This document shows positions 23,009 to 34,934 of a stretch of 64,000 bases of DNA, piece after piece. The number at the start of each line of letters is the position of its first letter. Within the stretch, counting starts at the first letter, position 1. Origin of the DNA: Plantago major (lineage: Eukaryota; Streptophyta; Magnoliopsida; Lamiales; Plantaginaceae); contig CM048839.1 in the NCBI GenBank assembly GCA_026545765.1, forward strand, positions 91,168,914-91,232,913. The letters are read 5' to 3'. Both the position numbers and the translations under genes were made by a program. Below the pieces are notes generated by a model, which saw only the letters and a program-made list of their open reading frames with translations, did no database searches and was not told where the DNA came from.

Positions 23009-23935
23009 TCATATTTCATGGTAACTCTTGCCAAGTTTGTGATTCTTCCGCAGAAAGTGTTTGACCCAGAAGTACTTTCCCCAGACCCAGGCATGGTCTA
23101 CTTGCAGCTGAGATAGGTTGAAATACTTGTATATTTCTTCCAGATAATGTATATCATCTAGGTATTCATCCAATGTCATATAGAATGACTCATAGGTTGA
23201 AACACCTAGTTTGTTCTTCCTGCTGTAGCTACCATCCAGTTTTCTTACCTTGTGTACATCATCAGGTTTTGGGTAAGGACAGTCAAAAGAAAGATCCATC
23301 TTTCTGGCTTCATTCCTCTTTTCTACTTCAAAGTTTAGCCAGGCATGAAGGTGCTCAGGTTTTAGCAATTCTGGCTTGCCTTCTCTCCGTTTCAGGATCT
23401 GGTTGAGGATGGGAGTTGGAAACTTATCATTGACAAGTAGATGTTGTAGTTCCAGAATCCAATACCCTCTCTTGTTTAGAATGCACCTATATGAAGATTC
23501 TTCATTACTAGTCTTCATATACTCAATGTGGGCATCAGTTGGCCTTTCTTGATGTGTTTCATTGTTTATTCTGCCAAACTGGAAATCCCTTCTTGCTTTT
23601 CTGTTTGGTGGCCTTCTGTCAGGAGATCCTCTAACCCTTTCTTCCTGCCTTGGGGCTGTGCTGGTGGATGTTCCTTGTAATGACTTGGTATTTCCAGAAG
23701 GAGTTCTGGCTGCTAAAGGTCTTGCTGCCAGAGGAGGTTGGGACGTAGTTACTTGTCTTCTTTTCTTGTGAAGTGGATGTTCATCTGTGTCAGATTCATC
23801 CTCATCATCATTGAAGTCCAAAATTGGAGACTTGCAGCTTTCTTGACCTCTTACTTCTCCTTCTTCCTTTTCTTCTTCTTCAGAAGTCTTCTTCTCTTCT
23901 GAGATTCTAAGGGACTTGGTTCCCCTAGTGACCAT
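23009..23935 (-). pseudogene. Element A accessory module, conserved C-terminal domain
   Basis: 308 open codons. An acidic and basic N-terminal part (EEEEKEEGEVRG; DFNDDEDESDTDEHP) leads into a domain shared with element B: YRCILNKRGYWILELQHLLV, HAWLNFEVEKR, CPYPKPDDVHK, then DHAWVWGKYFWVKHFLRK near the end. Trp, Cys and the PDDVH and WGKY-WVKH motifs are kept between the two copies while the surroundings differ. Function unknown. It lies downstream of pol, where related elements carry an env-like ORF, but I see no signal peptide or membrane segment. Confidence 0.7.
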
Positions 23936-24002
23936 ACTTCTCAGCCTTCTGGCTGGTTGATCTGGAACAACTTCTTCAGCAAGGGTGTCTCCAGTGGTGT
24001 CC

Positions 24003-25422
24003 TTAATGACAAGTTGACTTGAGGAGGGAGGATTTTGATTGTTTTCTTTTTCTTCCTCTGCTTTTCTGAGGCATCTCTTCTTCCCCCTTAGTCATGAATG
24101 ACTGACTCATGATAGCATAAGCTTCAGAGAGAGTTTCAAAGTTTTTCTGGAGATTGTTGTGCACCCTGACCAATTCTTGAAGTTCCTTCTTGACTCGTGT
24201 TACCTTAACGGTTCTGCTCCTTTCATTGAGCTCTTCAAGTGGTCTTAGAAAGCGTTGGCTTGCGTAGCGCATGGTGGCTTCATTCAATCTTGCATTAGCA
24301 TTGTTACAATCCTCATCCTGACCAACCCTAGGTCTTTCGAGAGAGAGCTATCTGGTTGCTCTGTTGAGTAAGGCGTGACAAAGGCTTCATCTCTTCTGGG
24401 ACGGATTTTAGCACTTCTGTATCTTGGGCAACTATTGTCTTTCTGAGTTCTAAAAAGACACTGTTCCTTGCACGGTGCTCTTCACTTCTTGAACTACTTG
24501 GTGCAGAGAATATATGAGGAGCATGTAGGGCTCTTTTGTGCTGAGTGACAAATCTCTCATCTTCTGCTTCAGTGATCAAGTTGTGGGTTTCAGCATCACT
24601 ATCATAATCCTTTTCTTGGATTGTTTGCAGATTGACAATCTTCTTCTGCTTTCCATCAAGTGTGCTGGCCTTCTGAGAAGATGTAGAAGGTCTTTCTGAT
24701 GCAGTCTCAGCATCATGCTCTTCATCATCATTGTCATCCATTGCATCTATTTCAGCAGCTGTGACAACAATGGCATTCTTCAAATTTCTTTGCTCATCTA
24801 GGAGTGCCAATTCTTTGGCATTAGCTTCTTCGAGCTTTTTGATTTTGGCTCCCTTTTCATCAACAAGAGCTTGAGTCTCAATGTTGATTCTCTTCTCTTC
24901 TTCCAATACCTTTCTGAGTTGTTCAATTCTAAACTCAGCGGCTGAAATTTCTTCTAAGGCATCATTGTGTTCAGCCTGTTGGGTATCTTGATGAGACTTG
25001 GGAGGTGATGATGATGGAGCTTTCTGAGCAATTGAGGGAGTAGCCTCTTCTCCACTCTCTTTGCTAGCTTTCTGAATCCCGCCTTGTCCAGGTTGGGGAT
25101 CATCATCTTCATCATCACTCTTGTTCTTTGTTTCTTGGTTTGGATGCTCAGAGGGAGGTTCTTGATAATCAATTTCGTCCATCTCCTCGTCATCTTCTGA
25201 AACCTGGTTGATCACATTTGGGAATGTAATCATCCTCCCATTAACTTCTTCTTGTTCAGCAGGATAAGTAGTGAGCTTGCTGGGCAAGGCAGGATGGGTA
25301 ACCATCTGCTCTTGGGTTTGAGCATCCGCAGACTTGAAATCTGCTATAAGTCTTTGTGCTACTTCATGAATGAAGTCTTCATGCATTAGAGTGGCAAATG
25401 AGTAGGACTCTGTAGGGAACAA
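24003..25422 (-). pseudogene. Element A accessory module, acidic coiled-coil part
   Basis: Open pieces with long acidic stretches (EDDEEMDEIDYQEPP; KSDDEDDDPQPG) and a heptad-rich segment (ISAAEFRIEQLRKVLEEEKR, then KIKKLEEANAKELALLDEQR). This looks like a flexible, partly coiled-coil linker between the two globular domains of the module. The end (VFLELRKTIVAQDTEVLKS) is similar to the start of element B's distal part. Confidence 0.6.
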
Positions 25423-25600
25423 TGCATGGATATAATCCTCCAGATTTAGGGCAATTGCTCTCTTTTCTGGGACGTCAATTACTCGCTACTTGTAAAGGTC
25501 ACCTTTACGAAGTTTACGCCATTCTCAAGCACTTGAGATGTTTCTTTAAGGTGTGCTTCTGGAAGGCCTTGAGTAAATCAACTGGCACTAGACTTTGAGC

Positions 25601-26478
25601 CTGAAAGAAAGTGTTCAAGTTAGTTTTGTTCAAACCACTTGTGTTAGTATCTGTGTGCAGAAGTGAGCTTTCTGAGCATACCTGTGTAGAAACACTAGGC
25701 TCATCTGCTTGGATTTTTGCTTGCTTGGGCACAGAGGCCTCAGATACTTTGGTGTGAGGAGAAGTTTTATCCTCATCAACCTTTCTTTCTGCTTGAACCT
25801 GAGAGTTAAAATCAAACATGTTTAGAAACTTTTAACAGAAAAGATAGGTGGAAAAGTGCTTTCTGAGACTTCACTTACTTCCAAGTGAGGAAGCTCAGTA
25901 GCATGTTCCTCAGAAACCTTGGGGGTTTCTGGCACCTTTTCTGCAGATACTGCTTGTTCAGCAGTTTTAGTTTCTTTTGGAGGAGATGACACAACTGTTT
26001 CTCCATCCAATTGTTCTTCTGACTGAGCCTGTAAGAACAAACATAAGAGATTTTAGTAGTGGGTTTTCCAGAGCATTCGTTGAAGAAGACTATTATAGAT
26101 TACTTACCTTCTCAGCAGAAGGCTCAGTAAATACTTCCTCAGAAAGCTTTTCAGCTTCTGGAATCTCTAGGTTTTGGGGTGTTGGTTCCACCACCACTAC
26201 TTCCTCAGTTGGAGCCTAAGAAGAGGCATTAAGAATATTAGAACATAAGAGCAATTTTAGTTAGTTATTTCTTGTTCAGAGATAACTTTTACTACCTGTG
26301 GGACAGGCTCTTCTTGATGTTCTGAGGTTGGAGGAACCTCTTCTTGATTCAAGGGGGTGGACAGGTTTTCTTCCCCCTGAAAGTGTGTCTCCAAGTTGGC
26401 CTGTAACAAATACAGCTTATGAGTAACAAGTTAACATACAATTATGTTGACATGTTAGATACAAACTATCTTTGTTAC
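25601..26478 (-). repeat. Tandem exon-like blocks with intron-like spacers in element A
   Basis: Reading the minus strand, five spacers of 78, 80, 79, 80 and 81 bases begin GT and end AG: 26478-26401, 26295-26216, 26107-26029, 25878-25799 and 25681-25601. The blocks between them are 105, 108, 150 and 117 bases, all multiples of three. Three of these four blocks, and the one after the last spacer, begin GC(T/C)CA or GTTCA; the other begins GCTCC. Donors resemble the plant consensus (GTAAGT, GTAAGTG, GTATGC, GTAGTA, GTAACA). The coded residues are acidic and rich in Glu, Gln, Pro and Ser. The regular sizes suggest block duplication. Splicing itself is inference. Confidence 0.6.
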
Positions 26479-26944
26479 CTGAATAGAGTCAGCCTGATCA
26501 TTGATCTCTTGAACTTGTGGTGATTCCACAGTCTCTCTATGCTCATTATTGATCTCCTCTGCAGTATCATTCTGAGTTTCCATCTCGGTTTGATCCCTTT
26601 CTGAGAGTTGAACTTTCTCAGAAGGTTGAGGAACCTGTTCAAGAACAGGGTTTTCTTCAGCAATATTAAGTGCTGGCATTGTGAATGTGGAAGCAATGGC
26701 AACATCTTCCATCATTCTATCTTCCTCACCCAGGCCTTCTTCTTCCTGCTGGGCAGAGGGGCTCTTGTCTTACTGAAGAGCTGAGCTTGAAGCTCCTCCA
26801 TGGGTCTCATAGTTGAGCCTTTTGAGTACTTTTGCAAGTACTTCATCATCCTCAGAATCACTATTCTGTGTTGGTGCAGACCCATCTATGATATTTCTAT
26901 CATCTCGGGAGAGTTCTGGTTCAGGACTCTTGGGACATTCTGGA

Positions 26945-28079
26945 TTTGCCTTTCTGAGCGTCCAACATCTTCTGAGACCTTGTCTACAGAAGGTTGTGCC
27001 TCTTGTATGATTAGGGACTTGGAGGCTCTTTTGCTATGAGTCCTCTTTCTCTTGGCAACTGGAGGTTTAGCTTTGGCTTGCTCAGAGACTTCCTCACCTT
27101 GCTGTGCAGTTTCTTCTTCTCCTGCCTTTCTGAATGCGTTCTGAGCAGCAAGTTTCTCATTTTCTTCAAAAGCGTGTCTGAAAAGAGAGTTGGTGACTGG
27201 GATTTCCTACCTCTCTCTGAGAGTGATTCCCATTGTTTCCAGAATGTAACAGATCCTGAGACCAAAGTGCATATTGATCTTTGGCTCAGCAAGGCCATTG
27301 ATGATTTTGGGCTCAAATTCCTCAATGTGTCCAAGAAATTTGTTGGAGGCGTACTTCCCCCAATTGAAGTGGGTTTCCTGCCCTTCATGCTTCTTGTTCA
27401 GAAGATGCATCATCATCCATCTCTCCATGCTTATCTGGTCTACACCTCCTTTGTTGCCATCAAAGCAACGGACCAGAATAAGAGCTAAAGTACTCCAGTG
27501 TTTCTGGAGATGACTAGTTCTGATGGCCTTCAGAACAAAGTCTCCTGGGCAACCTTTTGCATTTTCTAACTGGATTGCTTCAAATAGCTCTTTGACGCCT
27601 TGAATCATGGAAGCGTCCTTGATGTTGATGTCTTCAAATGTTCCTCGATTTTTCAATCGGAATATCTTGCAGAAAGTCTTGCAGTCTAGAACAATATCTT
27701 GTCCTTGGACTTCAGTCTGCATGTATTTTTCTTCTTCATCATTCACAACTTTTTTGATGATTTTGGAGTTGTTATAGAATTCCAGTACATGTAGTGTAGA
27801 TAGTCCTCTGGGTGCAGCAGATAGAAGCTTGTAGATATGGGAATTCTTCAGCATTCCCAATTTCAGTTTCCTTTCTAGTTTTGAAGATATAACTACTGGT
27901 ACATATCTCTTTACTAGAAAGGCTCCCCAATTCATTTTATGTTTAGGGTTCCAGTTCGATGGGGTAAACTTTCCCAGAAGGCGTTTATTCAACACCTTAA
28001 GTTCCTTTCCTCCTTGCTTTTCAGCAGGAGCAGAGGATGTTTCCTTAGGGTTCTTGGTGGTCATCTTCTTGGGTGCCAT
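26945..28079 (-). pseudogene. Element A accessory module, N-terminal domain
   Basis: The longest open piece here (28079-27207, 290 codons) starts MAPKKMTTKNPKETSS and continues as a globular domain: LLGKFTPSNWNPKHKMNWGA, LEFYNNSKIIKKVV, HLQKHWSTLALILVRCFDG, MERWMMMHLLNKKHEG, FGLRICYILETMGI. The same domain occurs in element B (37492-36425). It has the look of plant mobile-element proteins found next to gag-pol, but I cannot assign a family. A basic stretch and acidic tails follow. Confidence 0.65.
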
Positions 28080-28990
28080 CTCTTATATAGAGTTTAGAGT
28101 GAGTGTTTTTCAGATGAATATTGCACAATTGATCGAGATTAGTCTATCTTTTCAAAAGACTAAGCACAAAAGGTTGAGTTTTGCAGAAATCTTGAGAGAT
28201 TTTGCTGTTTTGATGCAAGTTTGAAATTTCGGAATTGGTAAAAGTGTTTGTCTTTTGCCCAAATCCTATATATATAGCAGACAAAATGTACATAAATACA
28301 ACATGCATACAACTGAATATGAATGTGTGTCTTTGCATCTGCATAGGCGTGGTACATCCTTTGTACTTCATTAAATGCGTAGTGGGCCATGTCTGCATTT
28401 CTCAACAGACATTACTTGCTTTGTTTTAATCTCAACCGTTGAGATCAAACGTTTATTCATCAAGGGCTTATATTGAATATCTTGTAATGATATCAATCAA
28501 CAAATGGTAATGTGCCGACTTGATGGATTTTTAAAATGCTACATTCATTGTGTCACTTAGTAAAGAGTAGGAACACTTAATCGTTTGAGCTTATCATTCT
28601 GAGTGTCAAGTCCTTATCTATATATTGTTTATCATGAAAATGGTAAAAATACAAGAAATTGCACATGTTTGACTTTCAGAACTTATACCTTTTGGGCTTT
28701 GTGTGTCCATTTCTCTTTATGACTACATAGCTTTCTGAATTCAAGTGTCAGAAGCTTCAGTTGTTTGAATGTATTTGACCCACTCTCAGTAAGTAAGTTC
28801 TAGTTTTATTTACTTATTAAGTGTGTACTGTCCTTTGCCTTTCTGGATACCCGTTCCAGAAATGTTTTGCCTTTCTGAGTGTTGCTACTCAGAAACCTTT
28901 GCATCACTTCTTATCAACTTGGCTTTCTGAGAACCTGTTCTCAGAGGCCTACTCACTTATTCAGTCTTTTAGAGATTCAGGACAATTTTT
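28080..28990 (-). other. Element A spacer between pol and accessory module
   Basis: About 0.9 kb, non-coding, AT-rich, matched by 37493-38420 in element B with very few differences. It holds TATA-like sequence on the minus strand (ATATATATAGG near 28262-28275) about 180 bases upstream of the accessory ATG at 28079. A separate promoter for the accessory module is possible but unproven. Confidence 0.5.
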
Positions 28991-30828
28991 GGTCCTTAGC
29001 ACTCCATTAATCCAAGATTATGTCTTAAGGTCAAGAACCGGCTTTCTTGTAAGGGCTTAGTGAAGATATCTGCAAGTTGGTCTTCTGTGCCAATCTTGAG
29101 TATCTCTATATTGCCTTTCTCAACATGGTCTCTGATGAAGTGGTGTCTGACATCAATGTGCTTTGTTCTGGCATGGAATTTGGGGTTCTGTGTGATTGCA
29201 ATAGCACTTGTGTTATCACAGAAAATGGGAGTTTTCTCTTCATTGAGTCCATAGTCTCTGAGTTGTTGTTGAATCCACAGAATTTGTGTTGCACAACAAC
29301 CAGCATATATTCAGCCTCTGTGGTAGAAGTTGCAATTGAGTTCTGTTTCTTGCTAAACCATGAGATAAGTCTAGTTCCCAGAAACTGACAAGTTCCTGAG
29401 GTACTTTTCCTATCAAGCATTGATCCAGCATAATCAGCATCTGAGTAACCAGCCAAACTCAATCCACTTTATTTAGGATACCACAAACCTACATCTACTG
29501 TACCTTTCACATACCTTAATATTTTCATAGCAATGTTTTAGTGTGATTGCATTGGATTTGTTTGAAATCTAGTACACACTCCAAATGCATATTGAATATC
29601 AGGTCTGCTTGCAGTAAGGTAAAGTAGTGAACCTATCAATTTCCTATACTTGTGTTCATCAACACTCTTATCTGATTCAGTATAGGTCATCTTGGTTCCT
29701 ATGCTCATAGGTATCTTAGCATTCTTTTCAGAAGGCTTAAGTTTGAACTTTGTGAGCATGTCTTTTGCATACTTTGTTTGACTAATGAATATTCCATCAT
29801 TGAGTTGCTTGACTTGCAATCCTAGGAAATAGTTCAATTCTCCCATCATACTCATCTCAAACTTACTTTTCATGAAATTTGCAAAGTCATCACAAAGTGC
29901 TTGTCCATAGATCCAAATATGATGTCATCAACATATACTTGAACTAAGAGTAGTTTCCCATCATGGTTTAAAGTAAATAGAGTTTTATCAACTTCACCTT
30001 TCTTGAAACCACTTTTCAGAAGGTATTTGGCCAAAGTGTCATACCATGCTCTTGGAGCCTGTTTCAGTCCATAAAGAGCTTTTTGTAGCTTATAGACCAT
30101 TCTACTTTCTGAGGAAACTTCAAAACCAGGTGGGTGTTCAACATAGACTTCCTCAGCAAGTTCACCATTCAAGAATGCACTTTTGACATCCATCTGATAA
30201 ACTTTAAAGTCTTTATGAGCTGCAAAGGCTAGAAAGAGTCTTATTGCATCCAATCTGGCAACAGGTGCATATGACTCATCAAAATCTAAACCTTGATGCA
30301 GGTGAATCCTGCAACCAACCTTGCTTTGTTTCTGGTTATTTCACCAGATTCATTCATCTTGTTTCTGAAAACCGACTTAGTTCCAATCACAGATATTCCT
30401 TCTACAAATGGAACTAGTTTCCAGACTTTGTTTCTTTCAAACTGATCCAACTCTTCTTGCATTGCAGAGATCCAGTCTTGGTCTCTTAATGCTTCTTCTA
30501 TAGTTTTTGGTTCAATGTTTGAGATAAAACATACAAAGAGAGAATTAGCATTTTCAGCTATTGCTCTCCTAGTCCTAACACCTTGATTGATTGGTCCAAT
30601 TACATCTTTTGCAGGATGATCCTTGATCCATCTCATCATGGGTTTAGGGCTAGTAGGGTCAACATCTATGTGATCTGAATGTGAATCACTATGATTATGA
30701 CTTGATACTTCTTCAGTATCTGTGACATTTTGAAGGGCGGTGAATGTCTGACACTTTCTCAGTGTGAGAGCTTTCTGGGAGATGCCTGTCAGAGAGGTCA
30801 TTTCCAGAATTAGCTCTCTGATGAACAT
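28990..30828 (-). pseudogene. Element A reverse transcriptase and RNase H part
   Basis: Copia RT motifs: [114 protein letters not shown]. RNase H follows: [20 protein letters not shown], then [15 protein letters not shown] and TTEAEYM. It is the final part of pol and is split by several breaks. Confidence 0.92.
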
Positions 30829-32311
30829 CTTCAGTTTCCATTTCTGGAATTCTCATAGGAAATTCTTCATCATGTCTGAGAATCATCTGGTTGTTACTAG
30901 GCATTTCATGCTTTTCTTCGTCAGAGTCATCCTCTCTTTCCACAATGATGTTTTTCCTTTCTGAGAGTTCCTCTTCAGAATCCTTTATCATTAGTTCCTT
31001 GAACCTTTCTGAGAGTTCATCAGCAAGGGGTGTTTTCTTGCTTCCTTCATAGAATACAACATGAACTGATTCTTCAATCTTCTTTTTTCTTTTATTGTAG
31101 ACTCTGTATGCTTTGCTATTCATAGAATAACCAAGAAACACACCTTCATCTGACTTTGGTTGAAATGTCCTTAGATACTCTTTTCCATTGTTAAGAACAA
31201 AACATCTACAACCAAATACTTTTAGATGTTTGATATTAGGGGGTCTACCAACCAAGAGTTCATAAGGGGTCTTGTCATGGTGTTTGTTTATCAAACATCT
31301 GTTCTGAGTGTAGCATGCTGTGTTTACAGCTTCAACCCAATAAACTTCACTTGTCTCAGTGTCAGCTAGCATTGTCCTTGTTGCTTCTTTAAGTGTTCTA
31401 TTTTTCCTTTCTGCAACACCATTTTGTTGTGGTGTTCTTACAGAGGAAAGTTGGTGTTGTATACCTTTGCTGGTACAAAACTCCTTAATGTACTGGTTGA
31501 CAAACTCAGTACCATGGTCTGTTCTAATTGCAGATACCTTGTCATTTTTTATGACTTCAAGCTTATTCAGCAAGTTTGGCTTGCATCAGATTTGTGCTTC
31601 AGAAAGACAACCCAAGTGAATCTTGAGAAGTCAACAACAAGACCATACTTCTTTCCTGCATAACTAGTTACAGATGATTCAAAAAGATCCATGTGTAATA
31701 GTTGCAGTGGTCTAACACTAGAGTGTCTGATTTTGGACTTGAAAGAGATCTTAGATTGTTTCCCCATCTGACAGGCAGAACAAATACCATCCTTTCTGAG
31801 AGATGTTTTGGGAAGGCCAACCACTAACTCTTTCTTGGCAAGTTTGTTCAGAGTTTTGAAATTCAAGTGACTCATTCTTTTGTGCCATAACCAGTGCTCT
31901 TCTGTGTGACCTGATTGACTCACCATGAGACATTCTTGATTGGAAGATGCCCATCGGCAACATAAAGATCGCCTTTCCATGAGCAACCAAGACTGTCTGC
32001 TTTGACTCATTGTCTATAAGTTTGCAATACTTTGCTTTGAATTTCACAGTAAATCCCTTGTCTGCAAACTGGCTCATGCTAAATAGATTATATTTCAAAA
32101 CCTTAACATGTAATACGTCAGTGATAGTTAATGATCCTAATTTGACGTTGCCAAATCCCAGAGAGGGATTTAATTCTCCTCCAGCAAATCTGATGTCTGG
32201 TCCATTGTTGCAAATTTTGTAGTTAACCAGATTTGCTTTGTCTCCTGTCATGTGCTTTCCGCATCCACTATCAAATAGCCATTGAGCCTTACTCCAAGAG
32301 GCGTTCTGCAC
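30829..32311 (-). pseudogene. Element A protease and integrase part
   Basis: Protease signature WLFDSGCGKHMTGDK near 32280, pre-integrase segment HKRMSHLNFKTLNKLAKKEL and CSACQMGKQ, then integrase core motifs RTDHGTEFVNQYIKEFC and TPQQNGVAERKNRTLKEATR, followed by KHLKVFGCRCFVL and EGVFLGYS. The order and spacing are those of copia pol. Confidence 0.92.
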
Positions 32312-32328
32312 AAAACAGGAAACAGGAG

Positions 32329-34838
32329 TTAGGTTCTTGCTTCAGAGATAGAACCATTTAGACTAAACATTCTTCCAGTAGGAATCCACACTTTAGTGAA
32401 TTTCTTGGGAGTTTGTTTTTGTCTAACTTGATCAGAAGGAGATGCAATAAAATCAGTAATTTTGATCTCAATTTTCCTTCTTGTGGTGTTTCTAGGTGTT
32501 CCTTTTGGTGCTTTCTGGACCCTGGGTTTCTGGGATTGCTTTTCAGCAAACTTAGCCTTCTGGCGTGTTCCTTCTAGCTCTGGCATTCAGTTTTTCAGTG
32601 GCTTGAGATTTCTTCCACTTCTGTCTATTGCTACTTGCAATATCAGCCTTGCGCCATTGTTCTTGTCCTTCCTTATATTGTTGCAGAAGAACTTTTCCAA
32701 TAGCACGATAGCCAATGCCATTTCGAACACCTTTGGCTTTTTGAATACGTTTTTCAGAAGCCTTACTAGTTTCTGCACCATCTTTATTTTCATAAAATGG
32801 TACAGTAGAGAATTTGCCTATTCCAGCAATTCTTCCTTTCCTAGTAATGTAGCAATGTGGATGGTTACATGTATGAGGGTTATGTTTCTTTTCAGAAACT
32901 TTATCCGCAAGTTTCTTGTGAACTTGTTGTTCTTTCAAAGGCTGGGTTGCTACTCCTTTTCCTTTGTCAACTACCCTAGCTTTCTGACCAATGCTATAGG
33001 TGGTTGAAGAACCATTCTGTTGACTTTTTACAAAGGTCAACCTTTCATCACTCTTCTTCAGAGGAGATGAATTACTCGATTGTTCATCAAGTCCAAGTCC
33101 ACCTTTCTCAGAGGGATCTCTCAGATAGGATTGAACCTCAGTGAGAGTGTCACTAGCCTTTGCATAAGATTGGAAGGATAGCTCTTTCTTTCTGAGTTCT
33201 TCATTCTCAGAAAGCAGCTTCATCATTTTCTTAGTAAATTCGTCCAAGGGTAGTTTGTGAGAATTTTTATTCTCAGATATCTGAGATTTCAGAAAGGCTA
33301 TTTCAGCGTTCTTGTTCTCAGATACTCTGGTTAGCTCAGAAACCTCTTTTTCAAGAGTTTCTTTGCTTTCCTCTAGAATTCTGGTTTTGGATTGTGCTTC
33401 CAGAAATTCTTTCTCATAACGATCTAATTCACTCTTGACCAACTCCAGATCCTCAATTCCATCATCACTCTCATAGTACAAAAATTGTGAATTGTTAGTT
33501 ACCTCATCAGCCATAAGACACATTTCAATGTTGGAGATGTCTGGACCAGCAATCTCAGCAACTCCACACATTTCTTTCTTCTTAAGGCCGAAGTCAATTA
33601 CATCGTGGGTGATTCCACACAATTCTGGTGATGGTAGGTTTGAGTCATCTGAATCTCCATTATCTGAATCTCAAGTCTAGAGCATCAAGTTGAATTTGAA
33701 TCTTCTTCCTTTCTTCACCAAGAAGGCCCTTTGATTTCTCTTGAAATTTCTTACTCCTTCTTGTCACTGTCTTGAGCTTGTTTAAAGGGACAATCTCTCT
33801 TAAGTGACCAGGCTTTTGACAATAGAAGCGGATATCATTTCCTATTTCGCAATTTCAAGATTAACACCTTTCTGAATGGGGGTGTTCAGAGAGTTGTTCA
33901 CTTGTATGTTCTTGTACTGATGATAGTTTGGGCCAAGATGCTTTTTCAGCTTTTCTTTAGCTTTCTTCTCTCAATCTCTTGACTCACAAATTTCTTCATG
34001 TGTCTTACTGCAAGAGCATTTTCTTCAGATGCTTCTTTGATATCCTTCTTTTCAGAAGTGCCTTGAGAAACTAGAGCAACACTTTGCAACTTTTCAGCTG
34101 TTTGTTCTCTCTGAGTTGTCTCATAGTCTACAGTAGCAAGATGAGAGAAGAGCTCTACTGGAGTAATATTTGGCATCCCTTGATTGAAATAAAAGAACTT
34201 AGTGTGTTCCCAGTTGTGATTGAGACTTCTGACAATAGTCTTAATCTTTTCTGACTGGGAGTATCTATTGCTTTCACCAAGTGCAGCCATATCACTCATA
34301 AGAGTAGTAAATCTGAAATCAAGTTCTTCCAGAGTTTCAGTGGGACCTTGTTTGAAGTTTTGGAACTTCAATTTAAGAACTTCGAACTTGTTTTCTTCGG
34401 TTTTCTCAGTTCCGGCACAGATTTCTTCAATCAATTGCCAGGCAACTTTATTTGTTTAGCACCCACGCTTTACATCGTATGTGCTCAGTGTCGATCGATG
34501 ATTATATTACCTTGACCATCCAATCTGTGTCTCTTGGCATCTTCGGATGTCGAGCTCTCTTAGCTTGTCTTCATATATAATGCTTCCACGAGCAACATGA
34601 CCACTATCACTATGACCATGTCCTCGCTTCCATCTTCCTTGTTCGAGGTTTTTTCTTCCATCGTACCTCGAACTTGTTTGAGTTGTCTGATTTTAATAGG
34701 CCCTTTATTGATGACATAGATCATCTCATCACTAATGGCCTCCAGATGGAGCATCATGTTGTTCTTCCATTTCTCGTAGTTTTCTGGCTTCAGAACGGGT
34801 GCATCACTCAGAGACATACCTGCACACTTAACACACAA
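32329..34838 (-). pseudogene. Element A gag part, with coiled-coil extension
   Basis: Starts near the primer site with LKPENYEKWKNNMMLHLEAI, then the UBN2-type gag body (FEVLKLKFQNFKQGPTETLE, LMSDMAALGESNRYSQSEKI). The gag continues unusually long: a heptad-rich segment (LVKSELDRYEKEFLEAQSKT, KETLEKEVSELTRVSENKNA) and a basic tail before protease. Long gag is typical of Maximus/SIRE elements. The copy is broken in several places. Confidence 0.85.
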
Positions 34839-34920
34839 ATTATATAGTCCTCAGAAAGGGACAAAGTTCCTTCACCTATCTGGGGATCTAGGTTCAGTGC
34901 AGAAGGCTTGTGAACCTCCT

Positions 34921-34932
34921 GCTCTGATACCA
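34921..34932 (-). promoter_or_regulatory. Primer binding site of element A (initiator tRNA-Met)
   Basis: On the minus strand TGGTATCAGAGC lies two bases inside the 5' LTR end. It is complementary to the 3' end of initiator tRNA-Met, the standard copia primer. Confidence 0.95.
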
Positions 34933-34934
34933 CT

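Noticed and set aside
27036-27488. A plus-strand gene (150 codons, with a near copy at 36450-36902).
   Set aside because: It is the shadow of the minus-strand accessory domain. Protein-like features and conservation are in the minus frame.
34921-34932. A tRNA-Met gene, because of the initiator tRNA sequence match (also at 44404).
   Set aside because: Only the 12-base primer site is present, two bases inside an LTR. No tRNA body.
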